NCBI GenBank assembly: GCA_019095985.1
Contig: CM032661.1
Span: 14,559,823-14,623,822 of the forward strand
Direction of reading: 5' to 3'
From: Streblospio benedicti
Lineage: Eukaryota > Annelida > Polychaeta > Spionida > Spionidae
DNA length: 64,000 nt
Program-made: the position numbers and the translations under genes
The notes under the pieces: generated by a model
Told to the model about the DNA's origin: nothing
What the model saw: the letters and a program-made list of their open reading frames with translations, nothing else
Databases searched by the model: none
Shown here: piece by piece, positions 1 through 12,943 of the stretch
How positions within the stretch are numbered: the first letter of the stretch is position 1
Layout of the letters: the number at the start of each line of letters is the position of its first letter

Positions 1-33
1 AAACCATACATAGAATCATGCTATCTATTTCAG

Positions 34-1205
34 GTCCACCAGTGAGCGAAAGGCGTAGAACTAAACTGGGAGAACCTGCTATTGTACCAGCAGAAGCTGA
101 ACAGCCACCAACAGATGAACAAAAGCGTCCAGCCATTAAAAAGACAAAGCCTGTGGTTGACAAGAGCAAAAAGCCACGCAAACCAGGCCAGAAACCAGGT
201 AATGAACAAGGTATTAAAGCACAAGGTAAAGAGTGTTCCAAGTAAAAGAACAAACATTAGATTTTGTTCCTGATTAGGTCCCTATATGGAGTATAATGCC
301 TTGCTTAAAAGAGGACATATGTTGTGTAACGATTTTGGTATAGTGCATTTTACATTGTATATTGGAAATAATATAACATTACAAGATAGGTGGAAGATAT
401 GTGATGAAAGATTTGGAATTAAACATCTTCCCATGTGGATATATCTGTTGACGTACCCAATAGAAATAATTAGTCATCATATTATCTTTGCATTTAAAAA
501 AATAAGCTGACTTTGGCTTATGCTTTTTATAAAGCATTTCATTATATAACACTTAGTCATCATGTTATCTTTGCATTAAAAAAAAATAAGCTGGCTTATG
601 CTACATATAAAGCACCTAAGGCAAAAACGCATGCAACACATAATGTAAACTGTTAATAATGTGTCTCAGTTGTTCAATGACTTTATGTATATCTGCCAAT
701 GTGGTTTACATACTGACTCCTTTCAACCCTAACTTCAAAATATAATTTCGTACGCTTGTAGAGGACCCGTGTTCTGAAATTGGAGATCGAACACCAAATG
801 TTGTTACACAGGTAAGATTTGCATTCTGCATTGAATATTCTACTGTATTAGACCATTCTATAGATTTTTCATCTTAATATTTGAAAATAACTTTATGCGA
901 TTGTAAATATATTTCCACTATTAGTTTATGATGATCGTGTTTTCACGTTCAGATGAAAAAACAACAAATTCTTTGATCCATTACTAATCTTGTACATTAA
1001 ATATCATAATATGATGAATAAATAACATCACTATCTTGTAATTTTCTACCTTTAGAAATCAGAACCAAATTATGCTGAAATCAACCCTTCGCAGAAGAAA
1101 AATGTAGTACCAACACCCACAGAACGTACAGAGTACAGCAAGGTTGACTTTAGCCAGGATCATGAAAATGATGAAGATGTGACTGGGGATACTGACAGTG
1201 ATTGA
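34..1205 (+). CDS. 3' end of a receptor-like gene with ITSM-like cytoplasmic tail
   Basis: Three 3'-terminal exons can be read: 34-198 (phase 1 in and out), 762-811 (phase 1 in, 0 out) and 1056-1205 (stop TGA at 1203-1205), each with AG acceptors and GT donors and with compatible phases. The first is Lys/Pro/Arg-rich, as in a juxtamembrane or disordered cytoplasmic region. The last contains two tyrosine motifs, NYAEI and TEYSKV. The second fits the ITSM consensus TxYxxV/I of SLAM/PD-1-type receptors, and the two are separated by 17 residues, too far for an ITAM. The tail ends in an acidic stretch. No ectodomain lies inside the window, so receptor identity is inferred from the tail and from the neighbouring Ig receptors. 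It is convergent with R1. The alternative is an adaptor or scaffold protein with phosphotyrosine motifs. Confidence 0.6.
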
Positions 1206-2414
1206 ATTCTTTATAGACTCCCTGTGATCAGAAGAAATTGCATAACTTAAAATTAACAGAGTTATTGTGTGAATTGCATTGTTAGTAAGTAGTGTTGAAC
1301 CGAGGTGCTCTCCCAGAGCAAAAACTCATTTTTATGCACTTTTAATGATATGTGGTGTGCAGCTTCGTGGGGAGTGACCAAAGAATGCACATATTATCGT
1401 TAGATTTTGTTTTGCTTCATCACGTGTTTTGGTTCAAGACCTAACTCAATATTCCAGATGTAAGCATGGATTAAATGATAACTTATACGAAATATTGTAC
1501 GTGTTTTTAATGCAGGAAGAGGCTCCATTGTAGCACAAGGAATATTTGGAACTGTTGCTGTATCATTGTTTCATACAAAAGTAAGGTTTATAAGTTTTGG
1601 TTATCTGTGCTTTTAAGCTCCAATCTGACAATTATAATGTATGTCCTATGATTTATTCTGTTTAATAGATAAAAAAATAAGTGTGTGAAAGTTTGAGTGT
1701 GTCTGATGATAACCCATCTACAAATTGTAACAATGCAACAACTTGTTTGCGTTGGTTTCAATATTCGGGAGTGTTTGATCCTAAAACATAGTTCAAATAT
1801 TTATTATGGCTGTATGTATGACTAATTAATGGGATGTGAGATTCAGTACATGTTAATTATCTGGACCTATTTCGCCCTTACTCGAGATAAGTCAACTACA
1901 TATGCTGTTTTTGAATAGGGCGCAACTCCAAATCAGGACTGTACTGATTTATATCAAATAGACATCTAAATAGAGACTTAAGTGTCACAGTGGACGGCAT
2001 AAAAGCACAATGTACGTAATGTGTAGGGCAAAAATGTAACAATATTCATATGATGTTAATCCTTTGTACTTGTTTAGATATATACAAGCAATTAAAATTA
2101 CTACTAGCTTGTTTGTTGCACACTATATATAGATTCGTAATGCATGTAAATACCAAATTTGGCCAGAATTCAGGCCATTAACATGGTGCACTTGAGGTAT
2201 CCTTTAAAACATCAACCCTCCCAACAATAACGTACACCTTTCCTTTTTCTTTGCTTTTTGTCAGATTATATCCTCCTTTACTAGGAGCTTAGTCAGGTTA
2301 CAATGACACACATATACAAATATGCTAATATAAAGAGTTCATTAAAATAGCTGTGTGCAATAATAAAATATAATATTCTATGGTTTAAGTAGAATAGATT
2401 GCTTCTTTTGATAG
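1206..2414. other. Noncoding spacer between convergent genes
   Basis: This AT-rich stretch follows the plus-strand stop codon. I see no coding exon with conserved features. A possible AG acceptor near 1,515 could mark a 3' UTR exon but has no open frame worth calling. Confidence 0.5.
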
Positions 2415-3150
2415 GTTCAAAGTCAAGTCAAGTCAAGTAATATTTATTTACTTATATTATTAAAGTCGGTAACAAATAACATAAGCTCTACAGAGCTTTT
2501 AAAACCCACAATACATACATATAACCAATTACACATTATACACTAGGATAAATTTTATATAGATAAGTTATTTACAAAATGAGCATTCACAGCCATCACC
2601 TCCTTCCCACTTTCCAATAAAACCCTGAAACTCATTCGATGCCATAGTCACTCTAAATTCATTTGGAAGTTCATTCCAAATTTTCTAGATCTATGTACAT
2701 GTACATGTATGGCACAACAGAAGTTTTGCGTCAGTCTCTCAAGAATCGCTAGCTTGGAGTCCAGGTGGTATGGCTATATATTCAGCAATTCTTGGTTGGG
2801 TACAGTCGAGCATCAGTTGAACACAGAGATATTAGACGGCAGTGGTTCTATGAATGTATACAAGTGGTATAGAGTTGATTATAGCCGGTTGGTATTTCTG
2901 GCGGACATGAGAGGCTGACCAGTGGAGGAGTGCGCGTACAGTGTCAACCGGGGCATGCTCACAGAGCAGACAAATGTCAGATTTAGCCTGGTTGTATTTG
3001 GCACTGAAATATATTTATAAGCACCACCAGTGAGCATTTGGGACTTGATTTCTCTGAAATGCTGCGTTTTGTCGTGTACGTGGTAGTAAATTTATACAAA
3101 TTAGCTAGATCTTGTCTGCCAAGAGTGTGAGGTAAAGAAATCCGCCAAGG
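2415..3150 (-). mobile_element. Decayed LINE 3' end (ORF2 tail and 3' repeat)
   Basis: Read on the minus strand, a broken frame carries a zinc-knuckle-like stretch (SDICLLCEHAPVDT) of the kind found at the C terminus of many non-LTR retrotransposon ORF2 proteins. The minus-strand 3' end near 2,415-2,440 is a short tandem (TTGAC)n tract, a common LINE 3' terminus. Several stops interrupt the frame, so this is a 5'-truncated old copy. The clade is not determined. Confidence 0.5.
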
Positions 3151-3307
3151 CAACTTCATTCACAAATAACACTGGTATTGGGAGAAATCGTAGTCACTGG
3201 TGTTTAAAGATATGAAAAATGCATGCGTAATGTCACGTGCTTCTTTTCAATTGTCACAGTTATTAAGAGAATTCCAGTAAATAGAACTCATGATGTCCTC
3301 CATTATC

Positions 3308-6300
3308 CTAGACTCTGAAAAGAAAAGAAAAATCATCAATCGTCTGCAAGTCGCACACAAAGCATTATAAACATGCATCAGAACATCAATGAAGCACCTT
3401 AGGTATCAGCTTGGATTTTTTTATATCAAACAAATATACATGTAGGAGAGCACAAAATTGAATTTCCATAAATTAAAAAGAAGCAGCAGTATATACTAGT
3501 TGCAATATACCTGATCGGAGCATAAACATGTGGTTCAGGTGCCTCGTGAGGGCCAAGTTTACTGTAAACACTGAAATTGGTAGGGTTTTATATGTAGTTC
3601 AGCGCCCATGGATGTAGATTACTCATTTTACTAGACTACATATATTTGTAAGAATTGTTTTCCTATAGAATGGTCCCCTAGTTCTCATGACAAAAATAAC
3701 TTAACAAAGCAATGTAGATGTAAACGTGGTGGTTTATAGTCATGATTCTAGTGCTCTCACGACTTTACATTCACACCAGGCCGTTGGCATCCTTATCACA
3801 CCACATCTTTCTCAACTCCCCGGGGAGCATAGATAAGAGCACAATTGCTGCCGTAGCTGGCGCAGACGTGCTAGGCATTCACATTTGCGTTCACTTGCCT
3901 GACCTGTACCTATTTAACGTGTCGGTACTACAGAGCAGTGTGCGACCTGTTAGAGGTAAGTTTGCTCAACACTTACCACCAGACCCGACCGGGAATCGAA
4001 CCCACGACCTTCTGGTCACGAGTCTAACTCCCTACCCACTATCCAGTATGTATTAAATACTTGCAGTAATCATAAAGTTTTATAAGGAAAACATACCTTT
4101 GACTTTCTTTTCCCTCGTTTCTTTGGGCTTCTTTCAGATTTTGCGTGTTGCTTGATCTGAAAATAAACATGTGACAGTGACGTGAAAATCATTCACAGTT
4201 GATTTCTTATTTTGTTTTCATTGAGTACATGTTAATGTAATAATCACTAGCAATGTGAACATTAGAGCCTTGAATTTCATCTTATTAGCAGCATCAAAAC
4301 AATTGCGGAAATTCTTAAAAAATAGAAATTAGTATGGCATATTGTTTGTTGGAAGGCGCAACTTAATTGTCAAAGTGCATTTTTAAACAATTGATTGACC
4401 CAGTTTTAAAACTTTAATTCGCACAAAATCCATATTTGCAATTCCGTCAAAAATTCTGTACATCCTCTACTATATATAAAAGTACTGAAAGGGGTCATAA
4501 ATAAAACACATGAATTAGCCGTATGATAAAAAACAAACTGTTTCACTATGTAAGACGGGCTGTTTAACAGGCAAACCTCAATGTGCAATTTTCAATTTCA
4601 TCATATATATATCCGTCTTCATTACTTGTGGGTGCGTGAATAAAAGCAGTGATAGCTGCATCTCCACCGTTTTCACGATCATTAAGTGGGATATCTGAAA
4701 CAACATAAACCTTATTGAAAAGGTAGCAAGTATATAGTACAAAAAAGAACTTATACAAATCAGATGTTATGATTACGCAATGAAGGGGATAATCCACAGG
4801 GCCATTATTCTCATTACTTGGCAGGTTTTTTCAATACCAACTAGATCAAAAGTGTTCTAAGAACACGCCATGGCTAGAATAACGTTGACTGACTTATGGA
4901 CAATTAATATATATATACTATTTTGTATAATGAAAAAAAAAATGCCAGGCGTATTGCATTAAATACATTACAAAGAAAAATATCAGCACACCCTTTAACT
5001 TTGGCGGCAATATATTGTGATAGAAGTATATACCTGGAGTTGTCCCTATTTGTGAATTCAATGGTGCTTTTCCTCTCTTTACAATAAGAACAGTCACAGC
5101 CACAACGAGAGTAATGACGATAACACCAACAACAACACCTCCTGTTATAATAGCTTCTGTATGTCCTTTAGCCAAATTTCCTATATACGTGTACATGAAT
5201 TAAGAAATGCAGCAAAACGTTGCAATATCTTATAATGGAAAAGGCTAAAATGATTAAGTAAGTTTTTAAGTTTTGAAAATAGTTTTACAATGTGGTTTCA
5301 CTAGACAAGCTTTTAATGAAGACAAACCTCAAAATGCAGATCAATTATTACCTGTACATGCATTAGATCCAGGTGTGTCTTGTGATTGGGATTCTGGTCC
5401 TAAGAAAGGACCAGCCTTTACCACAACTGCACCAGCTTGGTATAGCAGCATGAAGAACTCATACTCAACACCCGGGTCCATTGTTAATAGCACACCCCTG
5501 ACACCACTAGCAACTTCATGGTCTATGCATTTGTCACTTCCTCTTTCACACTGCTGTACTGCCATCTTGTCATAGTCTCCGGTGGGTGTAGTCCAGTACA
5601 AAGTCACAGTCTCAGAATCATTCGACAGAAGTAATAAATCACCATTTACTACTGGCAAACCTACAAAAATACAATGCCAAACAAGTCATACATGTATTCG
5701 CAGTTAAGCGCCGATCCGGTTCGGAGATGTGTTATATGTGGTTATAACATGTATGCGTTTTTGTAGCAATCAAATCAATCTAGAAATTTAAAACATAGCA
5801 GATTTGGTAACTTTGATTAGCTCTGGGTAAGGTACCACTTAGCGTTAGTGCTGCTCATAATATCAAAATAAAGATGTAGTGGACGTACTGAGTGCTTGGG
5901 TAGACATTCTACTGGTTGGAGACACAGATATTGATGCTGGAAAAAATAATTCGTTCATATAGCTACTCATTTATATCACACACAAAGGTTCAATACAGTA
6001 GTGGAAGTGTCTAGACTGATTATGCAGTATGTGTAGCTCTGAACTTTATTCTGGCATCATATATAGAGCATAGTGTTTATCAATGTGATGAACGTGATGT
6101 CCAAAATAATAAACACAGCTTACTTCCAATAAAGGTATGCTACCAGCAAATGCAGTTGAAGTAGTACCATGAATTTAGCCAAAAACAAACCTATTTGATG
6201 TCTGGATGTACGGTGACAAAACCTGTTCAGCAGACAGCAAATGACCTCTTCCCCATCCATGCACATCTAGAATGTAGAATGTATGTACTACTAGAAAAAA

Positions 6301-8812
6301 ATGCTCAGAATTTTACAAATTACTTACTTGTCACAGCAATGCGAGTGCGGTGGCAATGAGTTGTGCCTCTTAGACAGCACAAAACCTCTTCCCCATTCAT
6401 CCACCTCTCCGCCGTCACTCGTAATGTGCTGACCGTCTCATGACCGTTGTATTCTCCAGGTTGATAAGTCTCCTCTATCCCTTCTTTTACATGTTTCTTG
6501 ATCCACCAATCAATTTGTTGAGGTGGGTTGGTACTTCCTGCTCTGCACGTTACTGATATATTATCTCCCTCAGAAAATGATGTCCCGGATACAGCATCCA
6601 TACTTATGTTGGCAGTATCAACTACAATTGAAATACAGGCATCTGATTATTGGGCTTCAAATAAGATATCCATGGTTATGCAATTCATTATTTTGCTTTA
6701 GGTTGTAGTAAAATAATCAAATATATAAGAAGGCGAAACCTAAATTTCACTTCACAAATCATTCCAACCTTTTCAAGACAGAATGCACATAGAAAGTTTA
6801 GAATATTTAGAAAAGATTCTGGTATACGTATATGTCCAAACACAAACCAAACACAACAGACTAGATTAACTCACACATGACATTGAGCGGCTTTTCCAAC
6901 TGAGCAGTGTATATTCTCTCTCTATCAGTGTCTCTCCTCCACTTCACCTTACACCTCACGGACTTCTCACCATTGTCTTGTCTCGTCAGTGGAATTAATG
7001 CAGAGATTGTGACGTCATCGACAGTCTCGTTTTTAACAATGGATTCCGTTGTATTTTGTCTGTCATCTCCGTGGATGATCTCAGCTAGCCAGGAAACATC
7101 ATCGGAGTTGTGTACAGAGAACATGCAGACGACTGTGTATAGGGGTTCGTTTCGGAAGGGAGCATTTCTGCTCCACGTTGACGTTGTGTACGGGGTAGGT
7201 GACGTTATAAATACTCTCAAAGATCGGGGTGCAACTGAAAATAGAATGCAAAATATTCCCACCCTTCGAGCACTGCTTTTGAATGAAACAAAGATGAGAT
7301 ATTTCTTGTATTACACTGTGCAAATAAGGAGATGGACAGGCGTAGTGATATGTTCAATTGATAGATTTCTACTATAGCCCCACCCATTTTACTACGAATT
7401 AATTCATTATTGCGAACGACGTATTACTTTTACACTTTAAGCATTTACTATTTTACAAAACTGACCCAATATCAACATTTTTATGACATTTGAAGACAAG
7501 ATATGTGTATAGACAGTTCTGTTGATATTTAGATTAAAAAAACATTAAAAATAGTTTAGTAACGGATCAAATATTTCTAGTCTCAGTCCATTTTTAGAAC
7601 TTTGTGGCAACAAAACACACATTTGGAGCAAAATCACACCATTTCATCCACTATATAAATAAAAAAATAAAATCAAGTTAACAATTTTTAAAAATTTCTT
7701 CTGGAGAACTATGTTGTGATATGTGGATGGACACGATGTAGTAGCACCAATACCGCTAATTCTCGATTCTGTTTCTGTTTCTTCCTCCTCTTTATCAGGA
7801 GAACCCTGGGCGCAGGGAGGTACATGTAGCAATCCGACCTCTATTTCGTCACCGAACCCTTCTTTTGGAAGGGCCTCCTTTCGAAGGTTTATTCGGAAAG
7901 CCTTGCACGCCCAGGTAGCCCTGGACGATTACGTTTTTAATAAAAGAAGTTATTGATTTTATTATTTGCCTGGCCTGTAAACACAGAGTGAGAAAAGCTT
8001 TATCATATGGCCTTGGCGTTAACTCGCGGTCGTCTCTACACAAGTGACAAAACCTCATTACAAACCCTAAACCATACGATAACCTGGAAATATGTCATAA
8101 ATAACTAGATACATCAAACTGACAGATACATATATGTGATTTGCAATGCCTTTTCATATCACCAGTACGAAAATAATTACAATTGGTGTTTGCATGACTT
8201 ACCATCTACTCTCGGGAATGATTGGAGTGTCATCAGTGTTTCCTGATTGGTCTGTTCTAGCACACATTGATACCAGCCCTCATCATCTCTCGTGACGTTG
8301 GTCAGCGTGAAGGTAGCACCGCCGCTGTAGCTAAGCTGTTGCTCGTGCTGTACTCTCCCTTTGTATTCTTCGCCAATCAAGATCTTTCTATCACGTACAC
8401 GATAACGCCATATAAAACCTTTGGTAAGATACTGTGCATGCCTAATTGTTATAGTCAAGTATGACGGTGTGTCGTCGAAAACACAAGTCAACTCTACGCT
8501 GTCACCTTCGTCCACAACTGAAGGGCCCATGGTAAATTCAATCGATTTTACACATGTGAAAAGAGACACGATGGCCAGCAGAACTCCTGTAACAAATGAT
8601 TACATATAACACGTGTATAGTATTGCGTTTTTTGACTATGTACAACAGTTTAAGACGCAACCCTCTAAATATCATCAGTTGGGCACATGGCAATCATAAA
8701 TTTACCCATCGAATATTCGATAATAATTGAAACAACGTAGCTTTCTATGTCGTTTTTCAGCAGTTTAAATTTCTATTGTACAACACTTACCATATTTAAA
8801 GACATAATCCAT
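3308..8812 (-). CDS. R1: Ig-superfamily receptor with ITAM-like tail
   Basis: Exons in transcription order: 8812-8791 (start, 22 nt), 8586-8203 (V-like Ig), 7234-6875 (Ig2), 6621-6328 (Ig3), 5936-5889 (stalk), 5660-5352 (FN3-like), 5180-5034 (TM), 4694-4577, 4156-4097, 3570-3511 and 3314-3308 (tail, stop TAG). The lengths sum to 1,809 nt, in frame, giving 602 residues. The signal peptide is split between exons 1 and 2. The V-like domain has VELTCVF and DDEGWYQC. Ig3 has ISVTCRAG, IDWWIK and EEVLCC. The TM exon is followed by KRG. The tail has YIYDEI, then a basic exon, then YSKLGPHEAPEPHVYAPI, which is YxxL-x10-YxxI and fits ITAM spacing. Ectodomain exons are phase 1-1; tail exons are phase 2-2. 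If the 4577 donor is not used, translation stops at 4564-4566 and gives a short tail. The 7-nt terminal exon is the weakest call. Confidence 0.75.
3741..4050 (-). mobile_element. tRNA-derived SINE, copy A (in R1 intron)
   Basis: On the minus strand the element begins with a tRNA-like head containing a B-box-like GGTTCGATTCC (about 3,990-4,045), followed by a tRNA-unrelated body. About 270 bp of the body and head match a second copy at 61,940-62,211. It lies between R1 tail exons 4097-4156 and 3511-3570. Confidence 0.7.
6195..6275 (-). pseudogene. Relic of a duplicated Ig3 exon in R1
   Basis: The plus-strand words around cagcaaatgacctcttcccc at about 6,230-6,265 match the segment of the Ig3 exons that encodes GEEVLCC and the Trp-Met-Asp/Asn before it. 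It lies just downstream of the intact R1 Ig3 exon and lacks an open frame of useful length. It looks like a decayed second Ig3 exon, comparable with the intact duplicate Ig3 in R2. Confidence 0.55.
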
Positions 8813-8912
8813 TGCAATTATTATATTCTGGACGAGAATTAGTTCTTATCAATTATTACATTGAAATGCACATGTTGAACACGTTCCGTTAATATATGGC
8901 ACAACTAGGACT

Positions 8913-8919
8913 AGGAAGG
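8913..8919. promoter_or_regulatory. ETS-like GGAA core upstream of R1
   Basis: AGGAAGG lies about 100 bp upstream of the R1 start codon. It is a weaker version of the AGGAAGT word found upstream of R2, R2b and R3, and it overlaps a GATA-like GATAAG. Function is inferred from motif and position only. Confidence 0.3.
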
Positions 8920-9358
8920 ATAAGTGGTAAAAATACCCTACATCCTCAATCTACACTATTTATCATTGCTGTTCATCACATGTTAGTAACATCAATCCAA
9001 GTTAACAGATATCTCATATAGTCTCATATAGTCTGTGGACTTTAATCCGGACTTCCTCCATTCTAAAATAACCCATTACAAGCATTATCAACAATGACAG
9101 TGCATGTTACTAGCATGCATTCAGATAGAAAATTTCTCGGAAAGCGGGGTGGGGTCTTAGACAGGAGGGCCTTTCTGTGGGAGGGCGTTTGACCAAGAGA
9201 GTACCCGGTTTAATAATTTTTTACCACCACAATAAATAACTAAAACATCATCAAGTTGGTTGAAAAATGAACTAAATAACATGCATCGTGTAGTTTTCAC
9301 TTCCGCTTTTGAATGTGGTTTATTGTTTCACTTCAGCAGCTGAACCGAGAGCATTGTG

Positions 9359-9450
9359 TGGCCAATTTAGGATCAAATTTTGGTGTGTTCTGATTCCGTG
9401 TTTTCTCCTCGTCAGCATGTACAAAACGTTGACAGATCCTAAATTGGCCA
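9359..9450. repeat. Short inverted repeat (MITE-like)
   Basis: The arms tggccaatttaggatc (9,359-9,374) and its reverse complement (9,435-9,450) enclose about 60 bp. The whole unit is 92 bp. It could be a tiny MITE or a simple hairpin. No target duplication is evident. Confidence 0.45.
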
Positions 9451-11837
9451 CATCTCTCTTATCATCATAAAAAAAGTACAGTAGAAAACTAGAGATCGAT
9501 TTTTACTTGTTCTTATACTAATATTGCACCGGTCAAAACAAAAAAAATATCTCACAAAACTTGCACCAACCATTTACTTATCTATTAGAAATTAAACCAC
9601 ATTTTATGTAGCCAAAAATGCTGTTTGGGAAATGGTATCTGTTCAATTTTTAAATCACTTTTTATGAAGATTTAAAAATAATCCAAAATTATGTACAACA
9701 CAATGATAGTGTCTACTATGTGTAAGTGAGACGTATCGCAGTACTAGGACATGTATGGGAATGTTGTAAATATGGGATTTGTATGCTAAATTTTTTGGGG
9801 ATAAAATTGTCAGAATGAACTTGTCTGACAACAGTTTCGCGTGTCGCAGACGGTCGTTTACATTAACTATTGTACACCCATGATGTGGATCAGAAGTAAT
9901 TCACATGTCGATTGAGGGTGGCCATTCTAACATTAGACTTTAAACCTGACATGAACAGAGAGATGGGTTGAATTTGAAATGATTTAAAATAAAATGCCGC
10001 ACCTAAGCAAAGTTTCATGCTTCTTAAGTATTAAACCTAGAGAGATATACACACTTACAAAAATGTCATCATTTTCGAATTCGCAAATTTGCAAATTTAC
10101 ACATTTTGACCAGGTAAACACAAATTTAAATCAAGAGCAATTTGCATACTTGGGACTGCCACTGACCTAAATCAGTTAAGGAAGGTATAACTTCTATTGG
10201 TCAATGATATCTAAATGCACAGGAGACTATATAACACCATTAATGCTTAAGCAGTCACTGGATGTGAAATCTGGATCTAATATAGGAATTATTTTAAATG
10301 TTTCTAAAAGCATATAAACACATCTATTCCAATCATTATGTATATGCCTCTTACCAATATGGCCATTTTACAAAGTTCAAGTCTGATAATGTCCAAATTT
10401 TCTGTTAGTATGGCATTATTTCAAGTTATGAAGAGAAACAAAAATTCTTGTGTGGGTGCAGCATTTTCCTGTGAATCAATTCCAATAATTTACAGAATAA
10501 GTGTCTAAGGAAAGACAATTGTAACAAGCCAAAAATTGGTGGAATGAAATCGGTGTCAAATGCATGTACATGATTTTCGTTAAGAAAACAGTGATTAGAA
10601 AGACTAAGTCGTAAAGTGGCAAAATTGATATAAGCATTCACTAATTTGCCATTGTCCTGTAATACTTACAATTTGTCTCGCACTGAGCATGACCTAGTTA
10701 TATTCCATCAAATACATCACAATCATATTTTATTTCATCTAAATGTACACAGCAACATTGTATGTTTATTTTGAATATTTTTCTTATAATATGATTTTTA
10801 TGGACTTATCATATTTTTAAAATGATGTATTTTACCAAACTTAGCAACTTTTGACTCGTCAAATTATTATTTGGTTTGACAATGCCAGTATGTAAAGTAG
10901 AATTTTTAAAACAATAATCCATCATAAATTTTATTCAAATAACCTTGGTTGAATAGCAACATTGAAAAAAATAAATTTGAATTAATTTGTTTATGTGGAG
11001 GCTTTTTTCTCAAATTTTAATTTATAGTAAATATTTGATTGTATAACTATAATAAAGCATTTACAATTCTTAAAATAGGTTTTCTTTATTTGTCACTTAA
11101 AAATATATAGACACAATATAAAATCTGTAAAATTCTTCCTATGCAATTGACATTTCTACAAAAATTTATTAACAAATATAACAGCTGAAATTTACACAGT
11201 TTTGAGGAGTCACTAATCATGGCCGCCAATACAGCTACAGTCTGGCCAGAAATTATTATTTTCACTCTTATTTATACAATTCAGTATCCATATATGCAGT
11301 CTATCTCTATACAAGCTATGTTCCTTTCCACAGCTATAAAATTAACTTTATTTTCATGAATTACTTTATCTGCTGCAACAGCACTGCAGACACTGACATA
11401 CCAAAACTAATGTGCATTGATTAATATTGCAGTCAGATTATAGTATCATATAACATTTCATGAATGTTCCACTTGAGTGGGTTTGCTTGCTACTAGGCCA
11501 GGAGCTCACAAGGCAGGGGGTGCAATGGGTGCGAATTCACACACACACACCTCCATTTTTTTCAAAACAACAAACTACCTAGACTGAACTTTTCAGTCGT
11601 TTTAGAAGCATGGGGTTTCACTCTAAACACAGAAGCCAATACGATCATGTTACCAAGTCCTTTATAGATATACAGTGTGTAGAAATTAATGGCCTTCTTT
11701 AATGCCGTTTATTTAATTAATAAAGATACCTAAATTTTATTTTAAATTACACGATCAAAATACATTTTTGGCTCGCACTCACTTAATTATGGCTTTGCCC
11801 ATAAATATCATATGTCTGTGCACTAACTTGTATTACG

Positions 11838-12327
11838 TATAACAAAAATACATCATTTGTTTGCACTAACTTGATATAAGTATACATAAACACTCGTTTT
11901 TAAATAACAGATTCACTGATTAAACTTACCTTGTATCAGTAGAATAGATCATACATTTTGTAAGAGAAATACCCCAAATGGTTTTTTTTAATTAGTCATT
12001 TTGTTTTACCATATAAATACACATGCATACAAATTTAACTTACTTTTCCTAATCCATAGATTATAAACGTGATGAGCCTGTATAACAAAAATACATCATT
12101 TGTATTGTTTGCACTAACTTGATATAAGTATACATAAACCCTCGTTTTTAAATAACAGATTCACTGATTAAACTTACCTTGTACCCGTAGAAGAGATCAT
12201 ACATTTTGTAAGAGAAATACCCCAAATGTGTTTTTTAATTAGTCATTTTGTTTTACCATATAATTACACATGTATACAAATTTAATTTATTTTTCTTAAT
12301 CCATAGATTATAAACTTGATACGCCTG
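11838..12327. repeat. Two-copy tandem duplication, about 243-bp unit
   Basis: The sequence 11,838-12,080 is repeated at 12,081-12,327 with few differences: both units begin tataacaaaaatacatcat, and the second has a short insertion (tattg) plus scattered substitutions. It is noncoding and recent, judging by high identity. Confidence 0.85.
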
Positions 12328-12943
12328 TCTTAGGCATTCATATTATTGCTCATACATGTATCTTCAATAGATTACGTGTTGCAATTGATTATACACATTT
12401 GTAAGAATTCATCTCCACAAAATACATACAAATTTGACGCAGTAGTGAGGAAGTCTATATATTGGAAAAAACGACATACATTTCTGTTTCTTCTTTTATG
12501 GCGTGTCTTTGATTTGCATACAAATGTTGTATGTTGTTGGATCTGAAAAATGCAGATCATGATTATGTGGCATTCACTTGTAATTCATTCAAAGCTATGA
12601 ACTTTTCAATCGGTAATGGTTTTTTTAATTGAACTCATGGCATGGTCACTAGCTAACATGTAAACATTGTACCAAATTTGAAAGTCATGTTTTATACATG
12701 GTTGAAATTATATTGATATAAGGCTTGATATAATTCTCAAAAAATGACCATTAATGGTTTGATAGGAGGCACACTTAAATTGACCAACTGCAGCCCCATC
12801 CATTTTTAAGAATTATAGGATGTTCATACTGTACCAATAAACAATAATTGTTATAATGCGATCATGAACAAAATGCATGCATGAATTCAGCATACAATAG
12901 AAAATAACCATCGGTTATGTTCCCAGTCAGAGAGTTAGACTAT

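Larger units (their letters stand above)
8820..12943. other. Intergenic region upstream of R1 and downstream of R2
   Basis: About 4 kb of AT-rich DNA without a supported coding exon. I searched it for the ITAM-like tail exon that R1, R3 and R4 have downstream of their first tail exon and did not find one for R2. It contains the inverted repeat at 9,359-9,450, the tandem duplication at 11,838-12,327 and a diffuse interspersed repeat (12,650-12,780) that shares words such as aacattgtaccaaatttg with 13,870-14,060. Confidence 0.5.

Noticed and set aside
7644-8058. Open frames on both strands in the intron between R1 V-like and Ig2 exons
   Set aside because: No domain, no splice-site logic linking them to R1, and no similarity to paralogue introns.
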